A stretch of 5,880 bases of DNA, from NCBI GenBank assembly GCA_027064565.1, contig JAMOPK010000382.1:1-5880 (forward strand), written 5' to 3'. The first letter of the stretch is position 1. The number at the start of each line of letters is the position of its first letter. Below are positions 1 through 5,880 of the stretch, one piece after another. The stretch is from Caldifarciminota bacterium. Lineage in GTDB: Bacteria; Hydrothermota; Hydrothermia; B15-G9. The notes below the pieces were generated by a model, which was not told where the DNA came from, did no database searches, and saw nothing but the letters and a program-made list of their open reading frames with translations. Made by a program: the position numbers and the translations under genes.

Positions 1-2614
1 TGCCGTCGCCCATCGAGTTAAAGGAAATCGGTTCCGGGACAAGGCCTTCAGGGACGGAAGACATGTCCAGCCAGACCCCGTGAATCCCGGCACTGACGTT
101 TGGTATCGAGTATTTCCCGAAGGAATCGGTAACTGCATAAAGCCCGTTGTCCAGCCTGACGATGACGTTCGGGACGTCCGGCTCACCGGCATCTTGAACC
201 CGATTGTCGTTGTAATCCACAAAAACCTTGCCGAATATGAAACCATTGGGCGTCGCGAATCCATCACGGACGTCGATGACAGCAGAAGCCGGCCCGACAT
301 GGATTATAGTTCCCGTGCCGGGCATCTCTCCATCCCCCCAGGCACGATTCTCAACACGCCCCCTACCTGCCCCGGGACCGATGAGCAGTTTCATTCTGAT
401 CGTAAAAGTGGTGTTTACGGGCAAAGAATCGATCCCAAAGACCAGAATGTTCCCCGTATCACTGATAAGCCGATTCCCTTGCGGGAGCTCCAGCCAGTTT
501 TCAGGCGGATGCCTGAAACCCATCGGCAGGGTATCATAAATCGTTATGTTGTAAATCGTTCCGTTAGATGCATTGTTGCTTATGCTTAGCTCGTAGGTCA
601 CAACGTCGCCCATGGAGAAATTGTTGCCCACAGCGCGCTTTTCTAACTTGAGGATCGGCCTGAGGATGTGGACGTTGACCCGATTCGATGTGTCCGCCCT
701 GTCCATCCCCCGCCCGATCCCGCTGGCAACATTCGATGCCACAACCTCGTTCCCGGAGTCGGCAATACACGCCCTCACGCCAAAACGAATAGTTCCCGCG
801 AACCCCGGTGGAATGGAATCCATGAAAAACCTCACAAAACGCGTTAATTCGTCAAAACTTCCGGTTGCAGGGATGGGCGCAAAATTGCCGGAATCGTCTT
901 CAACGATCAGGTGCTCCGGAATCACAGGATCGCAAAACGCGGGGGCAAGTCTGTCATAGATATTGAAGTTGCGGAGGACTGAATCCCCGACATTCTCAAA
1001 CGCAATCTCAAACTGCAATAACGACCCGTCATAAACGATGGTATCCGGCATGACGGTTTTGTGAATCCTCAATCCAAACCTGTTTCTGGGCCTCCTGACG
1101 GAAAAACGGTCAATCGTGGAATTCACAAGTGAATCGAAACCGTCCGGAAAAACGCTTACGATCACCGATCTGTGCAATGGTTCCCCCGTCAAACTGTCCA
1201 TGAGGGAATCCGGTATCCATATCTTGATCCCGATGTCCCTCACACCGCCGGGCGGGATGGGGCCGATATCCGGAAAGCCGTCGCCATCGCTGTCGAAGAT
1301 GAAATTGTTGAAACTTCCATCGGTGAGATAGACTATGGGGTTGGAGCCGAGCCTGAGACCTGAAAGGTCGAGTCGGAATTCAGCCATTGTGCTGATAGGC
1401 CCTTCATTCAAAACCGTGTTGCGGAAGGTGAGCCATACTCCGGATTCGGCGCTGTCGACTGTCTGGATGTCATCCTCGCTCCCTTCCCCCCGTGGCAGTG
1501 CTCGGGGGTTTCCTTCCGGCCCGATATGCAGGATTGGTATCATCCTCGGCATCGTGACGGCGATGTTGGTTAACGTCGTATCCGAGACACTCCCCTGTGC
1601 GCCGTAAGATATGAAAAATGCTACGTTTTCTATGTGTGCGGAGTCAGGAACGTTGCTATCAACCACCACATTGAACCAGAACCTGCCGCCCTGACCGGAT
1701 GAGATGTCGTGAAAAATCGCCTTGAGTCCTGCAACCTGGCCGGGCGTATTCGGCAGGCTATCATGCCAGTTCAGGTCACTCCTCCACAGATACTCGATGT
1801 AAGACTGCGGTGAACTGCCGTCCGAGTGAGGGACGAAAGTCGTGTAAAGTGCAGAACCGTTGTAATTGATGTAGTCTATCAGGACGATGGAGTCGGCAGT
1901 CTGCTGCCCGACGTTGAGGAATCCTATCTCATATCGCAAGGTGTCGCCGGGGTGCGTTATCGGAGTGTTGACGGATTTCCATGCGGAAATAACTACTCCC
2001 AGCGGTATTTTGACAAGTGACCAGTTGTTATTGTCCACCCTGCCGGTGGACTCAGATATGCCCACGATGTTGACGTAGGCCGAATCCCCGTATTCCGATG
2101 AATTTGGCACGTGGAATGCAACGATCAGGCTCACAAAGCTATCAGGGTTCACGGTTAGACATCCACTGATCGGCACATCTTCGCCGGGATCAAGTCTCCC
2201 ATTGTTGTTATCATCAAGATAAACCCTTGGATCCTCAAGCCTCATATCTCCTATGATATACGTGGCAAAAATCCTGAAACTATCGCGTGCATTGCCGAGG
2301 TTTCTCAAAACGTAACCGAGATAAATTTCGTTGCCCGGAAAAGTGCTGACCCTGTAGGCCGGCTGCAACGTATCCCCGTTCGGGATAATGTCAAAATCGA
2401 AAACAGGAAGGACAGAAGTGGAAACGATGTTGGAAAAAGCGGTGTAGGTTACGCCATGAAGTTCAAAAACGGCAGTGGCCTGATTCCTGATTACCCTGAA
2501 CCGGGCATTAAGAGGGGTAAAAGCAATGAAGAGCAGGGGGAGCAGGCGCACAAGGAAATATCTGAGAGTCGGGAATTTCCCGAACATTTTTCTAAATCCC
2601 TGTGCAACCCGCAT
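1..2614 (-). CDS. Large exported multi-Ig protein with DUF11 and SdrD_B-like domains (3' end beyond window)
   Basis: An uninterrupted frame runs from ATG at 2614 to the left edge, giving 871 codons with no stop, so the C terminus is missing. Residues 1-37 form a signal peptide: basic n-region (RK, GK, R), hydrophobic core LLPLLFIAF, likely cleavage after PLNA. Residues 38-75 hold the module RNQATAVF...YT..SN, also found in the central protein. Next come about four beta-sandwich domains (roughly 78-205, 206-358, 360-508, 512-650). Residues 655-772 are a clear DUF11 domain (LKLEKRA, GD-VTYELSISN, YDTLPMGF, VENRA). Residues 791 onward are an SdrD_B/Cna-B-like domain (GKVFVDYNDN, AGEPDVPNV, TDSFGKYSIPNV). 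Acidic calcium-type loops lie at 134-145, 441-449 and 800-811. The gene starts 25 bases after the central gene and is probably cotranscribed. A structural surface or periplasmic role is inferred; the unseen C terminus could hold an anchor or an outer-membrane domain. Start choice: ATG 2614 follows a G-rich ribosome binding site; ATG 2587 (residue 10) is a possible alternative and keeps the signal peptide. Confidence 0.94.
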   Translation of the reverse strand, partial: MRVAQGFRKMFGKFPTLRYFLVRLLPLLFIAFTPLNARFRVIRNQATAVFELHGVTYTAFSNIVSTSVLPVFDFDIIPNGDTLQPAYRVSTFPGNEIYLGYVLRNLGNARDSFRIFATYIIGDMRLEDPRVYLDDNNNGRLDPGEDVPISGCLTVNPDSFVSLIVAFHVPNSSEYGDSAYVNIVGISESTGRVDNNNWSLVKIPLGVVISAWKSVNTPITHPGDTLRYEIGFLNVGQQTADSIVLIDYINYNGSALYTTFVPHSDGSSPQSYIEYLWRSDLNWHDSLPNTPGQVAGLKAIFHDISSGQGGRFWFNVVVDSNVPDSAHIENVAFFISYGAQGSVSDTTLTNIAVTMPRMIPILHIGPEGNPRALPRGEGSEDDIQTVDSAESGVWLTFRNTVLNEGPISTMAEFRLDLSGLRLGSNPIVYLTDGSFNNFIFDSDGDGFPDIGPIPPGGVRDIGIKIWIPDSLMDSLTGEPLHRSVIVSVFPDGFDSLVNSTIDRFSVRRPRNRFGLRIHKTVMPDTIVYDGSLLQFEIAFENVGDSVLRNFNIYDRLAPAFCDPVIPEHLIVEDDSGNFAPIPATGSFDELTRFVRFFMDSIPPGFAGTIRFGVRACIADSGNEVVASNVASGIGRGMDRADTSNRVNVHILRPILKLEKRAVGNNFSMGDVVTYELSISNNASNGTIYNITIYDTLPMGFRHPPENWLELPQGNRLISDTGNILVFGIDSLPVNTTFTIRMKLLIGPGAGRGRVENRAWGDGEMPGTGTIIHVGPASAVIDVRDGFATPNGFIFGKVFVDYNDNRVQDAGEPDVPNVIVRLDNGLYAVTDSFGKYSIPNVSAGIHGVWLDMSSVPEGLVPEPISFNSMGDG
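2..244 (-). other. SdrD_B/Cna-B-like domain at the left window edge
   Basis: From residue 791 the chain reads GFIFGKVFVDYNDN, then AGEPDVPNVIVRLDNG, TDSFGKYSIPNV and AGIHGVWLD. This is the standard order of SdrD_B-like domains: a G-x-V-x-D-x-N-N calcium loop, an AGEPGVPGV-like strand, and TD-x-GKY-x-PNV. The following SSVPEGLVPEP resembles what follows such domains in several large envelope proteins. The domain may continue or be repeated outside the window. Confidence 0.85.
2504..2614 (-). other. Signal peptide of the left protein
   Basis: Residues 1-37 have a long basic n-region (R8, K9, K13, R18, R23) and the hydrophobic core LLPLLFIAF ending in TPLNA. The n-region is long for a Sec signal if ATG 2614 is the start; starting at residue 10 gives a more usual length. 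The cleavage position is inferred by lining up the next residues with the mature start of the central protein. Confidence 0.75.
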
Positions 2615-2639
2615 ATCTCCCCCCGCATTCCTTAAGTTA
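2615..2639 (-). other. 25-base intergenic gap, central and left genes
   Basis: The gap follows a TAA stop and contains AAGGAATG and then the G-rich ribosome binding site. No terminator hairpin is seen. The out-of-frame ATG at 2628 begins here, directly after AAGGA. Confidence 0.75.
2617..2624 (-). promoter_or_regulatory. G-rich ribosome binding site (GGGGGGAG) of the left gene
   Basis: The minus strand reads GGGGGGAGAT before ATG 2614. GGAG alone would be only 2 bases from the start, which is tight. GGGGG at 2624-2620 can pair with the CCUCC core through one G-U wobble at a 5-base spacer. A second candidate, AGGGA, lies 9 bases before the in-frame ATG 2587. The site is weaker and less standard than that of the central gene. 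Confidence 0.55.
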
Positions 2640-5435
2640 TTATTCTATCTTGACTTTGAATTCGATGTAGCCGGTTTGGCCCGAAAGTATCACATCGTCT
2701 TCAGTAATAGCACCGTCGCCGCTCGTGTCCACACCGAACCTGATGTTGGTTATGTTTGCCACTGGCCAGCTGGCGCTGGAGTTGCTCCATGAGCTCCAAG
2801 TGCTTCCGCCATCCGTGCTGTAGCTGTAAAGAAGCTGACCGGCAGGCACTGTGCCACTGAGTGTTCCATCCAGAAGCTCGGTATTGGCCGGGATGGGTTC
2901 GTAAATGATCGGGAGTTTGACGGTGTCGGTGCTGATGTTCTTGTAGTATACACGATACCAGATGGTTCCGGAGTCGGTGGAGGAGGAATAAGGTATCCCG
3001 TAACTGTAAGTTGCGCTGTCATCTGCTGTTCCGTCATGGTTGGGGTCCATGATCCACTTGGTGAGCTGGAGGGCACCGGCGATAACCTCGGTCACATCGG
3101 TAACTGTGTCGGTGCAGGTGCCTGTCGAGACGCTGATAGTCGCTATATCCGCCTGACCAACAGGGGCATCGCTGGGGATGAACGCACGGATGTGGATTAC
3201 AGAATCGGCCCCAACATCGAGGGGGAAGGAACTGCTAATCACACCTGTGCCTGCGGAATCAAGCACGACGTAAGTCCATCCACGCTCGGATGAAACGGTG
3301 ATCGTGACGTTCACTGAGGTGTTACCGAGGTTGATGACCCTGTGCTGATATGTGACCACTCCGCCGGGGAATCCCGTAGCATGCCTATCAGGATCGATAT
3401 CGATACGGCAAACTGTGTTGATGGTAACCCTGTCGGTAATGTTATCCGACACTTCGGAGTCCCTCGTGGATGTTGCGGTGAAAATGACGTCAAACGTGTT
3501 GGGGGCCTGATCCGAAGGAATGCAGACTCTTGCGACAACATGTCCCTCCTCACCGGGATCCACAGGGCCAACCTGGGTTATGGGCACAGTTGAATCGGCC
3601 TGTCCATCGCCATCCTCATCGGGATAGAAGGTCACCGTCCAGTTATCAGGAAGCGTGGCGGAGAGGCTGTAAACGTCGGAAACGCCCGAATTGTTGAGCA
3701 CATCCAGAGGAAACGTCACGCAATTGCCGGGATCGGTGGTATCAGTGACGGTGCCATTATTCACCGAGCCGGGATTTCCATCATTGTTACCCAGATCGAC
3801 CGAGAGGCCGATGATGCTGTCCACAATGATGTGGGTCAGGTTGTAGGTATCGGGTTCGTTCACTGATGTCGCTCTTATCGTTATATCAAGATCAGTTCCG
3901 GTAACATCCACAGTGTCATGGACGCAATATCTCACGATCACATGCATGCTGTCGCCAGCCGCAAGCGTCACGCGATTGTTCGGTATAGGCGTGGAGCCGT
4001 CCATGTTGAGGAACGAGACGGATGTGATCCAGTCGGTATCACCGGAACCACCGAGAGAGTAGGAAAGGTCATACTCATCGGAAGTGTTACCGGCGTTGCT
4101 TATTGTCACGGTGTCATATTCGCACGAACCAGCGGCGACAATGTCAACTGCAGCGGTATCAGTATTGGCAGTTCCACCGTTTCCACCAACTGCGTCTGAA
4201 TGGTTATAAGGACCTATGAAGACCTGATACTGGTAAGCACCGGCGCCTGAGACGGTAACAATCACGTCATTGGTGGTGAAAGTGGTGTCGTTTGCGCTCT
4301 GACGGCCGTATTCGATTATCGCCCTGTTGGATATCCTCGTGTCAGGATCAAGGTTATCCCTGACTTTCACTTTGAAGGAGAACTCAAACTGCTGGCCGGG
4401 ATCGATCATCGGGAAGACATAACCGATCGAGTCAACAGCCTGCGAGTCAGCTGCAGTCGCCGGCGCGGTGGTGTGCCAATAGCCGTGATAGAAGTAAACC
4501 GGGGTTCCAGAAGGTGTTCCCGTAACTCCACCGGCAAAATAAACATAGCTGGTGTTTATACCATCTTTGAGGATCACGCCCTGGAGTGTGCCATCAGGAG
4601 TTCCATCTTCATTGTTATCATACTCGAGGCTTACATCATCCGTAACCTGACCGCCGACGTTGGATCCGCTTATGGTGTAAGTCACCGTGTCACCCTGAGC
4701 AACAGCCTGAGGCGCAGCGGATTTGTTGGCCCAGATGGATGCATCCACTGAAACCACGACCTTGTGGTAGTTGTTACCATTTTCACCCGATTGTGGATCT
4801 TCGATTGACGAGTTGCCATGCGACTGAACGGTGACACCAAGGATGTATTCGTTGCCATCGTTAGCAGTCGAAGGGATCGTGTAGCTAACTATGAAGAACT
4901 TGCTCTCGCCAAGCGGCACGTAGATGTCGGGCTGGCTGTTTCCATCCTGATCCTGAGAGACAGATGACCAGTCGTTAGTAGCGGGGTCCCATGTGCCAAC
5001 CAGCGGCTCACCCGCATCGACTGCGCCGTTTCCGTTGACATCCTCATAGACGTAAATCGCATCAGGGTCAGGCATGGTGGAAGTGCCTTTCACAAGTTCC
5101 GTGATGTTCACGGTATCGCCCGTGTTTGCGTAGCTCCGAATCTCATACTGGAAATAGACTTCGTTACCCACATAAGCGTGCTGGACAACCACCGGGTGGT
5201 CAGGTTCTGACTCGTCCTGGCCGTTGAGCAAGAGGTCGAGTCCGTAAACGGCAAGCACTTCTGTGACCACCTCGTTAGATGTCGAGGTGTATTGCTCGCC
5301 ATTGACCTGGTATGTGGCTGACGCCTGGTTGCGGATAAGTGTTCCGGCAGGCGTCAGGGCATTTGCGCTGGCGATCAAACCCGAGATCGCCATTACGACA
5401 AATGCTCTTCTTAGATTTTTGTGCACATTCATCAT
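2640..5435 (-). CDS. Secreted 931-residue multi-Ig (DUF11/NEW3-type) surface protein
   Basis: A complete gene. Residues 1-26 are a signal peptide: basic start HKNLRR, hydrophobic core AFVVMAISGLIA, AXA-type cleavage SANA before LTPAG. Residues 27-66 carry the TPAGT-IRNQASATY...TSTSNEV module typical of DUF11-type proteins. Beta-sandwich domains follow at about 69-205, 228-396 (WANKSA, GDTVTYTISGSNVG; best DUF11 match), 430-540, 541-675, 676-783 and 788-931. Domains three to five resemble NEW3-type folds (SNAGNTSDEYDLS, LNNSGVSDVYSLS, INLGNTSVNVTIT). Cysteines 438/504 and 572/638 look like disulfide pairs. Acidic loops occur at 132-143, 162-170, 273-281, 606-614, 797-806 and 903-914; the last resembles an EF-hand or dockerin loop. 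No transmembrane tail, LPXTG motif or catalytic motif is visible, so the product is probably released or held non-covalently. Start ATG 5435 follows a strong AAGGAGG; ATG 5432 is equally possible and changes the product by one residue. Structural function is inferred and the exact role is unknown. Confidence 0.97.
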   Translation of the reverse strand: MMNVHKNLRRAFVVMAISGLIASANALTPAGTLIRNQASATYQVNGEQYTSTSNEVVTEVLAVYGLDLLLNGQDESEPDHPVVVQHAYVGNEVYFQYEIRSYANTGDTVNITELVKGTSTMPDPDAIYVYEDVNGNGAVDAGEPLVGTWDPATNDWSSVSQDQDGNSQPDIYVPLGESKFFIVSYTIPSTANDGNEYILGVTVQSHGNSSIEDPQSGENGNNYHKVVVSVDASIWANKSAAPQAVAQGDTVTYTISGSNVGGQVTDDVSLEYDNNEDGTPDGTLQGVILKDGINTSYVYFAGGVTGTPSGTPVYFYHGYWHTTAPATAADSQAVDSIGYVFPMIDPGQQFEFSFKVKVRDNLDPDTRISNRAIIEYGRQSANDTTFTTNDVIVTVSGAGAYQYQVFIGPYNHSDAVGGNGGTANTDTAAVDIVAAGSCEYDTVTISNAGNTSDEYDLSYSLGGSGDTDWITSVSFLNMDGSTPIPNNRVTLAAGDSMHVIVRYCVHDTVDVTGTDLDITIRATSVNEPDTYNLTHIIVDSIIGLSVDLGNNDGNPGSVNNGTVTDTTDPGNCVTFPLDVLNNSGVSDVYSLSATLPDNWTVTFYPDEDGDGQADSTVPITQVGPVDPGEEGHVVARVCIPSDQAPNTFDVIFTATSTRDSEVSDNITDRVTINTVCRIDIDPDRHATGFPGGVVTYQHRVINLGNTSVNVTITVSSERGWTYVVLDSAGTGVISSSFPLDVGADSVIHIRAFIPSDAPVGQADIATISVSTGTCTDTVTDVTEVIAGALQLTKWIMDPNHDGTADDSATYSYGIPYSSSTDSGTIWYRVYYKNISTDTVKLPIIYEPIPANTELLDGTLSGTVPAGQLLYSYSTDGGSTWSSWSNSSASWPVANITNIRFGVDTSGDGAITEDDVILSGQTGYIEFKVKIE
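2643..3074 (-). other. C-terminal domain of the central protein, shared with the upstream gene
   Basis: Residues 788-931 match the tail of the gene ending at 5455 in order: IWYRVYYKNIS with IEYELIYKNVS, PIPANTELLDG with LIPPNTSYVPG, STDGGSTW with SIDGGKTF, NITNIRFGV with MFTNIRWGM, and a closing strand FKVKIE with YYKVVVK. The central copy adds acidic loops DPNHDGTADD (797-806) and DTSGDGAITEDD (903-914) that the other lacks. Both are DUF11-like folds, and position at the extreme C terminus in both may mean an assembly or export role (inference). Confidence 0.8.
3411..4163 (-). other. Tandem pair of cysteine-bridged Ig-like domains
   Basis: Residues 425-675 hold two related domains. They align without gaps from the first cysteine through an Asn nine residues later to SD-x-Y-x-LS (C438...SDEYDLS and C572...SDVYSLS). 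Each has a second cysteine exactly 66 residues on (C504, C572+66 = C638). The domain after them keeps the Asn-containing strand and the IPSD strand but has Val693 and Phe752 in the cysteine positions. Confidence 0.75.
5358..5435 (-). other. Signal peptide of the central protein
   Basis: Residues 1-26 show HKNLRR followed by about 15 uncharged, mostly hydrophobic residues and a SANA cleavage site (Ala at -3 and -1). It is a standard Sec signal peptidase I site; there is no lipobox cysteine, so it is not a lipoprotein. Confidence 0.9.
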
Positions 5436-5454
5436 TTACTCCTCCTTATTTCCT
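5436..5454 (-). other. 19-base intergenic gap, right and central genes
   Basis: This gap contains only the AAGGAGG ribosome binding site and an A/T-rich lead. It has no hairpin and no room for a promoter, which supports a shared transcript. Confidence 0.8.
5441..5447 (-). promoter_or_regulatory. Ribosome binding site AAGGAGG of the central gene
   Basis: On the minus strand AAGGAGG is followed by AGTAA and then ATGATG. The spacer is 5 bases to ATG 5435 and 8 bases to ATG 5432, so both starts are acceptable. The near-perfect anti-Shine-Dalgarno match suggests efficient translation, as expected for an abundant structural protein. It lies inside the 19-base gap after the upstream TGA. Confidence 0.9.
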
Positions 5455-5880
5455 TCATTTGACCACTACCTTGTAGTAAAATCTGGCAGTGCGGCCAGGG
5501 TGCAGTTTCCCCTCCATACCCCAGCGGATGTTAGTAAACATGTCCGGTGTGGCTTCCTTTTTCACTTTCCTGCCGTCGGGCAAAGTTACCGTGTAATAAA
5601 TCGGCAGTTCATGGAAGGTTTTGCCCCCATCGATTGAGAAATACACCCTGGCCTTGACATCACTGCCAGCTGATCCCGGGACGTAAGATGTATTGGGCGG
5701 GATCAACGCTGTTGGCTTCAACCCCGTAATGGGGAAGTCGCTCACGTTTTTGTAGATTAATTCGTATTCAATGGTATCACCGACCATTGCGGAGTCAGCC
5801 GGGAGCCTACGGGCAACCGGTTTTCCATCGACGGTGTCCGTCCTGATGATCCACGCATTGAGTTTCACTTCAAGCGGGCT
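5455..5880 (-). CDS. C-terminal end of a DUF11-like multi-domain protein (5' end beyond window)
   Basis: The frame is open from the right edge to TGA at 5455-5457, giving 141 visible residues. An internal GTG at 5868 could be read as a start, but the frame continues upstream as SPLE with no stop and no ribosome binding site is seen, so this is the tail of a larger protein. The visible part is one beta-sandwich domain with DUF11 character: GDTIEYELIYKNVSD, then LIPPNTSYVPGSAG, VYFSIDGGKTF and TNIRWGM, closing on a beta strand FYYKVVVK. It matches the last domain of the downstream protein block for block (YKNIS, PIPANTELLDG, YSTDGGSTW, TNIRFGV, FKVKIE), so the two genes are paralogous at their 3' ends. 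It is richer in lysine and lacks the EF-hand-like loop of its neighbour. The stop codon lies 19 bases before the next start, which supports cotranscription. The role is inferred to be extracellular and structural. Confidence 0.93.
   Translation of the reverse strand, partial: SPLEVKLNAWIIRTDTVDGKPVARRLPADSAMVGDTIEYELIYKNVSDFPITGLKPTALIPPNTSYVPGSAGSDVKARVYFSIDGGKTFHELPIYYTVTLPDGRKVKKEATPDMFTNIRWGMEGKLHPGRTARFYYKVVVK

Noticed and set aside
80..589. Plus-strand 169-residue open frame
   Set aside because: It lies wholly opposite the coherent minus-strand DUF11/SdrD_B coding frame, has no ribosome binding site and no recognisable domain; it is a shadow of the left gene.
2643..3074. Dockerin domain of a cellulosome-like complex
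   Set aside because: A dockerin needs two calcium-loop helix repeats. Only one loop follows NIRFGV, and it sits in a domain whose paralogue lacks it.
2640..5435. Cna-B-type isopeptide-bonded or LPXTG sortase-anchored protein
   Set aside because: The central domains contain no lysine for isopeptide bonds, and the C terminus has no LPXTG motif, hydrophobic tail or basic end.
5263..5637. Plus-strand 124-residue open frame spanning the right gap
   Set aside because: It crosses the 5' end of one clear gene and the 3' end of another on the opposite strand and shows no domain; chance antisense frame.
5455..5868. GTG at 5868 as the true start of a 137-residue protein
   Set aside because: The frame stays open to the window edge, there is no Shine-Dalgarno sequence before the GTG and no signal peptide, while the domain type is normally part of an exported protein.
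1..5880. RNA genes, CRISPR array, insertion sequence or long DNA repeats
   Set aside because: No regularly spaced repeats, terminal inverted repeats, transposase motifs or tRNA-like segments were seen; nearly every base is used by the three minus-strand frames.

Overview
The window holds three same-direction genes on the minus strand and almost nothing else. Reading in transcription order (right to left), they are: the 3' end of a gene cut by the right edge (5880-5455), a complete 931-residue gene (5435-2640), and the first 871 codons of a gene that runs off the left edge (2614-1). The gaps between them are only 19 and 25 bases, with no visible promoter or terminator, so they are probably one operon.

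All three products look like parts of large exported proteins built from strings of beta-sandwich (immunoglobulin-like) domains of the DUF11 / NEW3 'conserved repeat' type. The two genes whose 5' ends are visible each encode a signal peptide, followed at once by the same short module (RNQA-T-A, then SN-V-T-V). That module is typical of the N terminus of DUF11-type surface proteins. The right-hand and central genes end in related tail domains. The left-hand gene has at least one clear DUF11 domain and then an SdrD_B/Cna-B-like domain at the window edge. The operon therefore looks like a set of paralogues made by duplication and domain shuffling. No enzyme active site, nucleic-acid-binding domain or membrane anchor is visible.

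The likely job is extracellular or cell-envelope structure, such as a surface layer, matrix, stalk or adhesin. That is inference from architecture only. The organism is a bacterium (AAGGAGG ribosome binding site, short intergenic gaps, bacterial signal peptides). Base composition looks near balanced, and arginine is often encoded by AGG/AGA, mainly in the left gene. This would fit many little-studied Gram-negative or candidate-phylum lineages, but I cannot name a taxon from the sequence.

The points most worth a second look are: the paralogous tandem arrangement; a 435-residue lysine-free stretch in the central protein; matched cysteine pairs at identical 66-residue spacing in two adjacent domains and displaced in the third; acidic calcium-type loops at conserved places; and an unusual start region for the left gene, with a poly-G ribosome binding site and an overlapping out-of-frame ATG.
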